Shown: one piece after another, positions 18,587 through 26,908 of the stretch
How positions within the stretch are numbered: the stretch's first letter is position 1
Layout: each line of letters begins with the position of its first letter
Origin: Sphingomonadales bacterium UBA6174
GTDB lineage: Bacteria; Pseudomonadota; Alphaproteobacteria; Sphingomonadales; Sphingomonadaceae
Assembly (NCBI GenBank): GCA_002422945.1
Contig: DITW01000036.1
Span: 2,458-45,040 of the forward strand
Length of the DNA: 42,583 nt
Reading direction: 5' to 3'
Translations under genes and position numbers: made by a program
Notes under the pieces: generated by a model
What the model was told of the DNA's origin: nothing
What the model saw: only the letters and a program-made list of their open reading frames with translations
Databases searched by the model: none

Positions 18587-19795
18587 TTACTCTGCCGCTG
18601 CGGTGCCACTAATCCCCATCGACTGGAAATATTTGCGGATATTGCGCGCCGCCTGACGGATGCGCTGTTCATTTTCGACCATCGCGATGCGGACATAGCC
18701 TTCGCCCTCTTCGCCATAGCCGACACCGGCGGCCACTGCGACGCCCGCTTGGGTCAGCAATTGCTTGGAGAATTCAAGGCTGCCGAGATGGGCCAGTTCC
18801 GGCGGCAACGGTGCCCAGCAGAACATCGACGCCTTGGGCACCGGGATTTCCCAGCCCGCACGGCCAAAGCTTTCGACCAGCACATCGCGACGGCGTTGAT
18901 AAAGCTGGCGGTTCTGCTCGACAATGTCCTGCGGCCCATTGAGCGCAGCAACAGCAGCCGCCTGAATCGGGGTGAACGCACCATAATCGAGATAGGACTT
19001 CACGCGGGTCAGCGCGCCGATCAACTTTTTGTTGCCGACCGCGAAACCGATGCGCCACCCGGCCATCGAATAGGTTTTCGACATGGAAGTGAATTCCACC
19101 GCCACATCCTTTGCCCCCGGCACCTGCAAGATCGAAGGCGTAGGGCAGCCATCATAATAAAGTTCGGAATAGGCAAGATCGGACAAGACCCACAGCCCAT
19201 GCTCCTTGGCAAACGCCACAACGCGTTCGTAAAAGGCAAGGTCAACAGTCTCTGCCGTCGGGTTGGACGGATAGCCCATGACCAGCACCGATGGCTTTGG
19301 CACGGTGTAGCGCATCGCGCGTTCGAGCGAATCGAAATAATTTTCATCCGGCGTCGTCGGGACCGAACGGATCGTCGCCCCGGCTATAATGAAGCCAAAG
19401 GTATGGATCGGATAGCTGGGATTGGGAGCCAGCACGACATCGCCCGGCGCGGTGATCGCCTGTGCGAGATTGGCCAGACCTTCCTTGGAGCCAAGCGTCA
19501 CCACGACTTCCGTATCGGGATCGAGATCGACACCGAAACGACGGCTGTAATAATTGGCCTGAGCGCGGCGCAGGCCCGGAATCCCCTTGGACGCGCTATA
19601 GCCATGCGCATCCGGATCGCGCGCCACTTCGCACAATTTATCAATGACGTGCGGCGGCGGCGGCAGATCGGGATTGCCCATGCCGAGATCGATAATGTCC
19701 TCTCCCGCCATACGCGCTGCCGCTCGCATCGCGTTGACTTCGGCGATGACATAGGGTGGCAGGCGCTTGATACGGTAGAATTCTTCTTCGGACAT
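18587..19795 (-). CDS. class I/II aminotransferase, AlaC-like
   Basis: PLP-dependent aminotransferase of 402 residues in the AlaC/LL-diaminopimelate aminotransferase-like group. Visible marks: IDLGMGNPDLPPP (substrate-binding Gly loop), YPSNPTAETV, DLAYSELYYDG, and the PLP Lys in SMSKTYSMAGWRIGF with the conserved Arg just after. The best-supported role is glutamate-pyruvate (alanine) transamination; a role in another amino-acid pathway cannot be excluded from sequence. Followed by glnD 27 bp downstream on the same strand, which would put two nitrogen-metabolism genes on one transcript. Divergent from phaC. Confidence 0.88.
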   Translation of the reverse strand: MSEEEFYRIKRLPPYVIAEVNAMRAAARMAGEDIIDLGMGNPDLPPPPHVIDKLCEVARDPDAHGYSASKGIPGLRRAQANYYSRRFGVDLDPDTEVVVTLGSKEGLANLAQAITAPGDVVLAPNPSYPIHTFGFIIAGATIRSVPTTPDENYFDSLERAMRYTVPKPSVLVMGYPSNPTAETVDLAFYERVVAFAKEHGLWVLSDLAYSELYYDGCPTPSILQVPGAKDVAVEFTSMSKTYSMAGWRIGFAVGNKKLIGALTRVKSYLDYGAFTPIQAAAVAALNGPQDIVEQNRQLYQRRRDVLVESFGRAGWEIPVPKASMFCWAPLPPELAHLGSLEFSKQLLTQAGVAVAAGVGYGEEGEGYVRIAMVENEQRIRQAARNIRKYFQSMGISGTAAAE

Positions 19796-19922
19796 CTCGG
19801 GGTTGAACTCACTTTTTGTCTATTGGCACATGGCGCTAAAATGCCCATGTTCGCCGGGAGAAACGCTATAACCGCGAAACACGCGACAGTTAAGCGTTAT
19901 CGTGGATGAAAAGGATGATTTG

Positions 19923-21728
19923 ATGACTGAAGCCCCCGGCCTCCCCGTCATGAGCCTCGCTGATATGCAGCATTGGGTCTCTGTTGTCGGGCGGATGCAG
20001 CAGTTATTGATGGAATTTTCCCTGCGTCAAATGGGCAAGCTACCGGACGCATTGACGAAAACACCCGATCCTCAGGCCAAAATGCACTTCAACCTGCCGG
20101 ATATGTCGCAGGCCAATATGCTCGCCAAATGCTTCGAAGCAGCGGACCCGGCCCGGCTGGTCGAGATGCAGAAAAATTATTGGACCGATGCGACCGCGCT
20201 GTGGACGTCATTTCTGACCCCCGGCAAACAGGCGCCGGAAACCACCCCGATCAAGGATCGCCGGTTCAACGACCCCGCATGGGGCAACAATCCGGTGTTC
20301 GACATGATCCGGCGCAGCTATTTGCTGTTGTGCGACCATTTGTTGGAGGGCGTGCAGGATCTCGACGGCCTGCCGGAAAAGGAACAATCGCGCCTGAAGT
20401 TCGCGACGCAAAGCGTGCTGGACGCGATCAGCCCATCCAATTTCGCGCTGACCAATCCGAAGGTCATTGAAAAAACACTGGAAAGCGGCGGCGAAAATCT
20501 CGTGCGCGGGCTGGAACATATGCTCCATGATCTGGAGCGCGGGCAAATGACCCACAGCCCGGAAACCGCTTTTGTCGTCGGCGAAAACATCGCCGCGACC
20601 CCCGGCAAGGTCGTGCATGAAACACCTTTATATCAGCTCATTCAATATAGCCCGTCGACCCCGGATGTGCTGAAAGAGCCGCTGTTGATCTTCCCGCCTT
20701 GGATCAACCGCTTTTACATTCTCGATCTTTCGCCGGAAAAAAGCTTCATCAAATGGGCGGTCGATCAGGGCCTGACCGTGTTCGTCGTGTCGTGGAAATC
20801 GGCGGATGAAACGATGATCGATGTGACACAGGATGATTATGTCGTGCGCGGGCAGATCGATGCGATCGACACGGTGCGGACATTGCTCGGCGTTAAATCG
20901 GTCCATTGCATCGGCTATTGCGTCGCCGGGACGACATTGGCGATGGCGCTCGCCTATCTCGCCGCACGGGGTGAAGCGGATAAGATCGCCACCGCCACTT
21001 TCTTTACCGCGCAGGTCGATTTCAGCGAGGCGGGCGAATTATGCGTGTTCATCGATGAACAGCAATTGGAACTGGTCGACCAGATTTCCGCCGAAAAGGG
21101 CTATATGGATGGACGCTATATGGCCGTGACCTTCAATCTGTTGCGGGGCCGCGATCTGATCTGGAGCTATGTCGTCAATAATTACCTGCTGGGTCAGGAT
21201 TATTTGCCGTTCGACCTGCTCCACTGGAATGGCGACACGACCAACCTCCCCGCCAAATGGCACGGCAAATATCTGCGCGACCTGTATCGCGACAACAAAT
21301 TGGTCCAGCCGGGCGCATTGTCCATCGACGGCGTGCCGCTCGATCTGCGCAAGATCAAGACCCCTGCCTATATTCAGGCCGGGATCGACGATCATATCGC
21401 ACCGGTGCAATCGGTCTGGAAGCTGATGAACCATCTTGCGGGCGAAAAACGATTCGTGCTGGCCGGTTCCGGTCATATCGCGGGCGTCGTCAATCCACCG
21501 GCGGCGGGCAAATATCAATATTGGCTGAATGACGCCCCGGTCGCCGACCTGGCGGCGTTCCGCACCGGGGCGGTGGAGCATAAGGGCAGCTGGTGGCCGG
21601 ACTGGATTCGCTATATCACCGCCCATTCTTCGGCGAAAAAAGTCGAATCAAAGGGCGCACGCATCCCCGGCCAAGGCAAATTCAAGGCGATCGAGGACGC
21701 GCCGGGCCGTTATGTGAAGAGTCGATAA
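19923..21728 (+). CDS. phaC: class I poly(3-hydroxyalkanoate) synthase
   Basis: Polymerises (R)-3-hydroxyacyl-CoA into PHA on the surface of storage granules. 601 residues, normal for a stand-alone class I enzyme. The lipase-like box GYCVAG has the nucleophile Cys333; the other triad members are Asp490 in GIDDHIAP and His518 in GSGHIAGVVNPP. The ATG at 19923 was chosen over a GTG 21 nt upstream because AAGGA lies 7 nt before it. A phasin gene follows with its own promoter region. phaA, phaB and phaR are not in the window, so monomer supply is encoded elsewhere. Confidence 0.96.
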   Translation: MTEAPGLPVMSLADMQHWVSVVGRMQQLLMEFSLRQMGKLPDALTKTPDPQAKMHFNLPDMSQANMLAKCFEAADPARLVEMQKNYWTDATALWTSFLTPGKQAPETTPIKDRRFNDPAWGNNPVFDMIRRSYLLLCDHLLEGVQDLDGLPEKEQSRLKFATQSVLDAISPSNFALTNPKVIEKTLESGGENLVRGLEHMLHDLERGQMTHSPETAFVVGENIAATPGKVVHETPLYQLIQYSPSTPDVLKEPLLIFPPWINRFYILDLSPEKSFIKWAVDQGLTVFVVSWKSADETMIDVTQDDYVVRGQIDAIDTVRTLLGVKSVHCIGYCVAGTTLAMALAYLAARGEADKIATATFFTAQVDFSEAGELCVFIDEQQLELVDQISAEKGYMDGRYMAVTFNLLRGRDLIWSYVVNNYLLGQDYLPFDLLHWNGDTTNLPAKWHGKYLRDLYRDNKLVQPGALSIDGVPLDLRKIKTPAYIQAGIDDHIAPVQSVWKLMNHLAGEKRFVLAGSGHIAGVVNPPAAGKYQYWLNDAPVADLAAFRTGAVEHKGSWWPDWIRYITAHSSAKKVESKGARIPGQGKFKAIEDAPGRYVKSR

Positions 21729-21785
21729 CCTCGAAATTCCCTCACTTTTCGCGCATCAACAACCATTTTGACCGCATTTTGTGCG

Positions 21786-21841
21786 TTGCAACATTTTTGT
21801 CTTGAAAAACCTGTATGGACTGTTATGTTGCAATGCAGCAT
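21786..21841. promoter_or_regulatory. inverted TTGCAACAT sites and promoter upstream of the phasin gene
   Basis: TTGCAACAT (21786-21794) and its exact inverse ATGTTGCAA (21825-21833), 30 bp apart, bracket a promoter-like pair: TTGAAA at 21802-21807 and TATGTT at 21824-21829 with a 16-bp spacer. The second site runs on into TGCAGCA. TGC/GCA-rich palindromes are what alphaproteobacterial PhaR repressors bind before phasin genes, so this is probably the PHA-responsive operator. Inferred from sequence only. Confidence 0.5.
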
Positions 21842-21920
21842 AAGGCTCCAACGTTCACGCAACGGCAATGTTCCGCCGGACTGACGAGCCAGATCGGTTT
21901 CACCGGGAAGGACGAATATC

Positions 21921-22388
21921 ATGGCTACCAAGAATTTTGCAGGCGCAGAAAAGTTGATCGAAGCCAATGTCGAAAAAGCACAGGCTGCTTTTGGTCAAAT
22001 TAACGAAAAGGCGAAAGACGCGATGGAAAAAGGTACGAAAGTAATGGCTGACCTGACCGAAATGACCAAGGCCAACGTCGAAGCACTGGTCGAATCGGGC
22101 AAGATCGCCGCCAAGGGCAGCGAAGCGCTCGCCAAGGAAGCTGCCGAATATGGCAAGACTGCTTTCGAAACGGCTTCGGCTGCTTTCAAGGAATTCGCCG
22201 CTGCCAAGACCCCGGCTGAATTCTTCCAGCTCCAGAGCAACTTCGCCAAGTCCACGATGGAATCGGCGATGAAGGAAGCGACCAAGGGTTCGGAAACGCT
22301 GTTGAAGTTCGCGGGCGAAGTGATTGCCCCGATTTCGACCCGTTATTCGGTCAATGTCGAAAAGATCAAGTCGACCCTCTCGTTCTAA
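21921..22388 (+). CDS. phaP: phasin family protein
   Basis: PHA granule-coat protein of 155 residues. It is almost wholly helical, rich in Ala, Lys and Glu, lacks Cys and has no signal peptide. Phasin family pattern: KLIEANVEKAQAAFGQINEK, then KANVEALVESGKIAAKGSEAL, and AKTPAEFFQLQSNFAKSTME, the typical third segment. The AAGGA at 8 nt before the ATG is one of the better ribosome-binding sites in the window, fitting an abundant protein. Lies 192 bp after phaC, with its own operator-like repeats, and ends in a strong terminator. Confidence 0.93.
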   Translation: MATKNFAGAEKLIEANVEKAQAAFGQINEKAKDAMEKGTKVMADLTEMTKANVEALVESGKIAAKGSEALAKEAAEYGKTAFETASAAFKEFAAAKTPAEFFQLQSNFAKSTMESAMKEATKGSETLLKFAGEVIAPISTRYSVNVEKIKSTLSF

Positions 22389-22399
22389 TGAACTAGGGC

Positions 22400-22471
22400 G
22401 CTGCGTTCACCACGCAGCAGCGACGAAAAAAGCCCCTCTGCCCGCGTTAATGCTGGCAGAGGGGCTTTTTT
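22400..22471 (+). terminator. strong intrinsic terminator after the phasin gene
   Basis: A first hairpin GCTGCGT-tcacc-ACGCAGC (22400-22418) is followed by a 17-bp perfect stem: AAAAAAGCCCCTCTGCC (22426-22442) pairs with its inverse at 22455-22471, which ends in six T. This is the clearest intrinsic terminator in the window. The A-run on the other side would also allow it to work on the minus strand. Confidence 0.92.
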
Positions 22472-22543
22472 GTATCAATTTTTCACCTCAAGACTGCACG
22501 CGGCCCTTGCCCCGAAGCAAGGCTTTGCCATATCGTCCCGCGC

Positions 22544-22888
22544 ATGAAGTCACCAACAGTCATGACCCGACGCAAGCACGACCCCGACGGCGGCAGCGCC
22601 AGCGGCGTCGCGACCAAGACGCGGACCAAAACGCAAAAGCCGTCGATGTACAAGGTACTGATGCTCAACGACGATTACACCCCGATGGAATTCGTGGTGC
22701 ATGTCCTCCAGCATTTCTTCCGGATGAACATGGATGAGGCGACCCGCGTCATGTTGCAGGTCCATCAAAAGGGTGTCGGCGTATGCGGGGTATTCAGCTA
22801 TGAAGTGGCGGAAACCAAGGTCAGTCAGGTGATGGACTTCGCGCGACAGCATCAGCACCCCCTGCAATGCACGCTGGAACAGGCGTAA
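22544..22888 (+). CDS. clpS: ATP-dependent Clp protease adaptor ClpS
   Basis: Adaptor that delivers N-degron substrates to ClpAP. 114 residues; the basic, disordered N-terminus (~35 residues) precedes the folded domain, which has YKVLMLNDDYTPMEFVVHVL, then the HQKGVGVCGVFSYEVAETK segment that forms the N-degron pocket and ClpA contact. An alternative start is ATG 22562; neither has a clear ribosome-binding site. clpA does not follow. Instead a large membrane-protein gene begins inside the last 22 bp of clpS. Confidence 0.93.
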   Translation: MKSPTVMTRRKHDPDGGSASGVATKTRTKTQKPSMYKVLMLNDDYTPMEFVVHVLQHFFRMNMDEATRVMLQVHQKGVGVCGVFSYEVAETKVSQVMDFARQHQHPLQCTLEQA

Positions 22889-24669
22889 CCCCGCCCCAAA
22901 GCCATCCTGCCGATCATGCGCCGGGTGATGCTTCGATCATCAGCAAATTGCTGTTGCTATCGGCGGTGTGCGCGCTTTTTCTGCTGGTCCAATATTGGCC
23001 TGCAATCAACACGCTGCAACTGCCCGATACCGATGACAATCTGCGCTTGGTCCAAATTCGCGACTGGCTGGGCGGACAAGGCTGGTTCGACCTCCGGCAA
23101 TATCGACTCGATCCGCCTGAAGGGGCCGACATTCATTGGACCCGGCTGGTCGATATCCCTTATGCCCTGTTGATCTCGCTGTTCGCGCCATTCACCGGCA
23201 TGATGCTCGCGGAAAAAATCGCGACGGCCACCGTGCCGCTGCTGATTCTTGGCGCGACCATTGCCACTTTCGCCGCGATTGCACGGCGCGCCATCGGGCC
23301 GTCCGCTTGGGGCTGGCCAGCGGTGCTGTTGATGATGGCATCGCCCGTCGTGCAGATGATGAGTCCGCTCCGAATCGACCATCATGGCGCGCAATTGCTG
23401 ATGCTGGCGTTGATGTTGTGGGGGCTGATGGCGCCTCATGCCTTGCGTGGCGGGCTGATCGCCGGGTCGGCCTTGTCCACATCATTGGTGATCGGGGTGG
23501 AAATGCTGCCCTATCTCGCCATTGGCGCAGGCTGCGCGGTCATCTTCTGGATCATCGATGCGCGGGAACAGGCGCGGGTACGCGGTCTTGCCATCGGCAT
23601 TGCACTGGTCACGACATTGGGCCTGTGGCTGTTCATACCGCCAAGGGGGCGGATGTCCGGCCTGTGCGACCAATTGACCAACGCCTATTTCCCGGCGGTA
23701 CTGGCGGGTAGCGCAGCCCTGTTGGCCGTGTCATTATTGCGTGCACGGCATTGGGGCACACGGGCGGCCTTGGCGACACTGGCGGGCAGCGTGGCGCTGG
23801 CGGCCATGTTCGCAAGTGGCGGCGTGGATTGCATCACCGATCCCTATCGGGCGATCGATCCCGATGCGCGTAGGCTGTGGCTCAATGGCGTGAACGAAGC
23901 CGCGCCTTTATGGCTGCATGATCGCGAAACCGCTTATTCGATGCTGGCGTTCCCGCTGATCGGCCTCGGCGGCGCTTTATGGTGTTGGTGGCATAGCCGC
24001 GATGAACGTCGCCGCGCATGGGCGGTCATCTTGCTGATCGGCGGTGCCTCGATCATTCTGTGCACCCTGTCCATCCGCGCAGGCATCCCGGCGCAACTGT
24101 TCGCCATTCCCGGCGCGGCGGCGCTGATGGCGGCAGGACGCGCCCGGCTGGTCGCCTCGCCTTCGGTGCTGGTCAGGGTCTTTGGCACGGTCGCTTTATT
24201 GGGGTTGGTATCGGGCGTGGTCGCGCGTCTCATCATCGTGCAACTCACGCATAAAGTGGAAACAAAAGTGGTGCAGCAGCGGGAAATCAATGCCGATGCC
24301 TGCAAGCACCCCGACAGCATCGCCGCGTTAAATGTGCTGCCCCCGGCCAATTTCATGACCGCCATCGACCTTGCGCCGATGCTGCTGGCCCATAGCCACC
24401 ACCGCGCTGTGGCAGGCCCCTATCACCGCAATGGCAAGGCGATTGCCGCCACGATGATCGCCTTTACCGGGACGGACGACATCGCCCGCGCCTTCATCCG
24501 CGCCCATCACATCAACTATATCCTGATTTGCCCCGGCCTTGATGAGCATGAAATTTATAAATTCCGCGCACCTCATGGCTTTCAGCAACGGCTGCTGGCG
24601 GGCAAAGGCCCTTCATGGCTGACGCCTGTCCGCAACCATCCCGCATTCCGTTTGTACCGAGTAGAATAA
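22867..24669 (+). CDS. large polytopic membrane protein, GT-C-like
   Basis: 600 residues, not named with certainty. A short polar N-terminus is followed by a hydrophobic helix (residues ~25-43), then an acidic loop PDTDDNLRLVQIRDWLGGQG and HWTRLVDIPYALL. About ten more helices lie between residues ~95 and 440, followed by a soluble C-terminal part that contains VAGPYHRNGKAIAATMIA and ends FRLYRVE. The Asp-Asp loop after helix 1, many helices and an exported C-terminal domain resemble GT-C lipid-linked-sugar glycosyltransferases, but this is inference from topology. It starts 22 bp inside clpS and its stop overlaps the next start (TAATG), so the three genes look translationally coupled. Confidence 0.75.
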   Translation: MHAGTGVTPPQSHPADHAPGDASIISKLLLLSAVCALFLLVQYWPAINTLQLPDTDDNLRLVQIRDWLGGQGWFDLRQYRLDPPEGADIHWTRLVDIPYALLISLFAPFTGMMLAEKIATATVPLLILGATIATFAAIARRAIGPSAWGWPAVLLMMASPVVQMMSPLRIDHHGAQLLMLALMLWGLMAPHALRGGLIAGSALSTSLVIGVEMLPYLAIGAGCAVIFWIIDAREQARVRGLAIGIALVTTLGLWLFIPPRGRMSGLCDQLTNAYFPAVLAGSAALLAVSLLRARHWGTRAALATLAGSVALAAMFASGGVDCITDPYRAIDPDARRLWLNGVNEAAPLWLHDRETAYSMLAFPLIGLGGALWCWWHSRDERRRAWAVILLIGGASIILCTLSIRAGIPAQLFAIPGAAALMAAGRARLVASPSVLVRVFGTVALLGLVSGVVARLIIVQLTHKVETKVVQQREINADACKHPDSIAALNVLPPANFMTAIDLAPMLLAHSHHRAVAGPYHRNGKAIAATMIAFTGTDDIARAFIRAHHINYILICPGLDEHEIYKFRAPHGFQQRLLAGKGPSWLTPVRNHPAFRLYRVE

Positions 24670-26243
24670 TGCAATCTGATATAACGCCTTGGTGGCAACG
24701 CCGCAGCTATGCCCTGATGCTGATTTTGTTGGCGGGTCTGCCATTCTGGTGGCCCGATGTGCCGCCGCTGGTGGACCTGCTCGGCCATATGGGGCGCTAT
24801 CGCATTCAGCTCGACATCGGCTCCAATCCGTTTTTTCAGCAATATTATGATTTTCACTGGGCATTGATCGCCAATCTGGGCGTCGATCTACTGGTTGAGT
24901 TGGGCGCGCCCTTGTTCGGGCTGGAGCCAATGGTCAAGGCGATTATCATCGCGATCCCGATGATCATGGTCGCCGGATTATTGTTGATTGCCCGTGAAGC
25001 CCATGGCCGCCTGCCTGCCGCTGCCGCCTTCGCGCTGCCGCTCAGTATCGGCTATCCGCTGCATTTCGGCTTCGTCAATTTCGCGCTTTCGACCAGCCTT
25101 GCCTTATTGGCCTTTGGCCTGTGGCTGCGGTTGGGACGGCTGGGGCATGTAAAACTGCGCGCCGCCCTGTTCGTCCCCATCGGGATCATCTTGTGGGTCG
25201 CCCATATTTATGGCTGGGGACTGTTGGGCCTGTTGGTATTCGCCCATGAATGGCACGCGGATGAAGGACATTGGGCCGGTTGGCGGCGAATAAAGGCGGC
25301 GGCCACCAACTGCCTACCGCTGGCACCGCCGTTCGTGCTGATGATGATCTGGCGCGGCGATGGGGCCGCGGGCGGCACTGCCGACTGGTTCAATTTCAGC
25401 GCCAAGCTTGCCTGGCTGTCGGCGGCGCTGCGCGACCGTTATATGTGGTTCGACATTGGCTGTGTCATCCTGCTGGTGACGTTGATCTATGCCGCCGGGC
25501 GCAGGCATGTGTTGCGGATGCAGCCGATGCTGGGGCTGGCGACCTTGATGTTGATCGCCGCCTATCTCTGCATCCCGCGCATCCTGCTGGGGTCGGCCTA
25601 TGCGGATATGCGGCTGGTGCCGATCATGTTGGCGATAGGGGTGATCAGTGTCGACGCCCGCCATTTATCCCCCCGCGCGCAAAAGGCGATGGCCTTGCTC
25701 GCGCTCGGATTTTTCTTGGCACGCACCGGCCTCACCACCAATCATTTCATCGATCTCGACCGGCGTTATGATCGGCAATTGGCAGCGCTCACCCATTTGC
25801 CGCGGGATAAACGGGTATTTGCCCAGATCAGCCTGCCTTGTCAGGCGCAATGGGCGTCCGGGCGGATGGACCATCTCTCCTCTCTGGCGACGGTCCGACG
25901 CGGTGCCTTTGTCAACGACCAATGGGAAATGGCGGGGGCGCAATTGCTCCGCGTCCATTATCCGGCGGGCGGCAAATGGGTGGCAGACCCGACCCAGATC
26001 GCCCGGCCCACGCGCTGCCCCCATCCGGGTGGCAACACCTATGAACAGGCGATGGCGCAGTTTCCACGCGCGGCCTATGATTATCTCTGGCTGATAGACT
26101 TCCCGCCGGAACGCCTGCCGGTCGACGACAAAAGCCTGACCCTTGTCTGGCAGGGCAAGACCAGCGGCGCGCTTTACCGGATCGGTTCGGCCACGCAGGC
26201 GAGCGACACCCCCACCGGGAAAGACCCAATCGACAACCAGTGA
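24669..26243 (+). CDS. polytopic membrane protein, second of a coupled pair
   Basis: 524 residues of unknown function. Starts at the ATG overlapping the previous stop as TAATG. Hydrophobic helices occur from residue ~13 onward (ALMLILLAGLPFWWPDVPP) with a conserved-looking loop DLLGHMGRYRIQLD after helix 1. Further helices continue to ~380, then a soluble tail with LPCQAQWASGRMDHL and ends near Gly-Ala-Leu-Tyr. It has the same general plan as its upstream neighbour (membrane core plus C-terminal soluble domain), and may be a GT-C-like enzyme or its partner. Its last 70 bp overlap the 3' end of the convergent methyltransferase gene. Confidence 0.75.
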   Translation: MQSDITPWWQRRSYALMLILLAGLPFWWPDVPPLVDLLGHMGRYRIQLDIGSNPFFQQYYDFHWALIANLGVDLLVELGAPLFGLEPMVKAIIIAIPMIMVAGLLLIAREAHGRLPAAAAFALPLSIGYPLHFGFVNFALSTSLALLAFGLWLRLGRLGHVKLRAALFVPIGIILWVAHIYGWGLLGLLVFAHEWHADEGHWAGWRRIKAAATNCLPLAPPFVLMMIWRGDGAAGGTADWFNFSAKLAWLSAALRDRYMWFDIGCVILLVTLIYAAGRRHVLRMQPMLGLATLMLIAAYLCIPRILLGSAYADMRLVPIMLAIGVISVDARHLSPRAQKAMALLALGFFLARTGLTTNHFIDLDRRYDRQLAALTHLPRDKRVFAQISLPCQAQWASGRMDHLSSLATVRRGAFVNDQWEMAGAQLLRVHYPAGGKWVADPTQIARPTRCPHPGGNTYEQAMAQFPRAAYDYLWLIDFPPERLPVDDKSLTLVWQGKTSGALYRIGSATQASDTPTGKDPIDNQ

Positions 26244-26908
26244 CGCTCGCTCGAAAACAGGCGCTTCAGCAAGCCATTGACCAAAGCGCCCGGCATCGCA
26301 TCATCCCCGCCCTCGCGCCCGGTCAATTTGCCAAGGGCGCGGGCGGCGACGACTGCCGGGAACAACAATGTGTTGAAATAGCTGATGAAGCTGATGCGAA
26401 AGCCAGCCTCTTCCATCACCTGACGTAAGGCCGCGCGGGTATAGCGGCGCTGATGATGATGGACCGCGTCATGCGCGCTCCACAGCCATGGCATCGCCGG
26501 GACCGTCAGCAGCATCTTGCCACCCGGCGCGAGCTTGTCGCGCAAGACTGACAACGCCGGGCCATCTTGCGGAATATGTTCGAGCACATCGAGCAGCACG
26601 ATCATGTCATAGGCCGCATCCGGGATATTGCCGCCATCTTGCGGCAGGAAACCGCCCTTGATGGCCAGACCTGAGCGCGACGACGCAAGTTCGCGCGCGC
26701 CTTCATCCGGTTCCAGCGCATCGAGCGTGCCGAATTGCTGCAACATCGCGATATTCGATCCGGTGCCGCAGCCAACCTCCAGAATCTTGGCCGCAGGCTT
26801 CAACTTCACCCGCTTGCGAATGAGGTCGATGATGATGTCGCGCCGGGCGGAGAACCACCAATGCGCGCCGTCGATTTCGGCCATGCGATCATAGGCTGCG
26901 CGTTCCAT
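26174..26908 (-). CDS. class I SAM-dependent methyltransferase
   Basis: 244-residue methyltransferase of the Methyltransf_11/23 type. SAM-binding motif I is KILEVGCGTGSN (residues ~41-52), the acidic residue follows in LDALEPDE, and motif IV-like VLLDVLEHIPQDG lies near residue 107. The segment HHHQRRYTRAALRQVMEEAGF is typical of methyltransferases paired with polyprenol-linked glycosyltransferases. The start at 26908 (MERAAYDRMAEIDGAHWW) was chosen because it abuts the upstream gene's stop (overlap of one base); the frame stays open another 104 codons inside that gene without similarity. The acceptor is unknown. Its 3' end overlaps the opposing membrane-protein gene by 70 bp. Confidence 0.88.
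   Translation of the reverse strand: MERAAYDRMAEIDGAHWWFSARRDIIIDLIRKRVKLKPAAKILEVGCGTGSNIAMLQQFGTLDALEPDEGARELASSRSGLAIKGGFLPQDGGNIPDAAYDMIVLLDVLEHIPQDGPALSVLRDKLAPGGKMLLTVPAMPWLWSAHDAVHHHQRRYTRAALRQVMEEAGFRISFISYFNTLLFPAVVAARALGKLTGREGGDDAMPGALVNGLLKRLFSSERHWLSIGSFPVGVSLACVAEPIR

Noticed and set aside
19862..19899. AACGCT/AGCGTT inverted pair upstream of phaC as an operator
   Set aside because: Six bases only with imperfect flanks; it does not match the TTGCAACAT sites of the phasin promoter.
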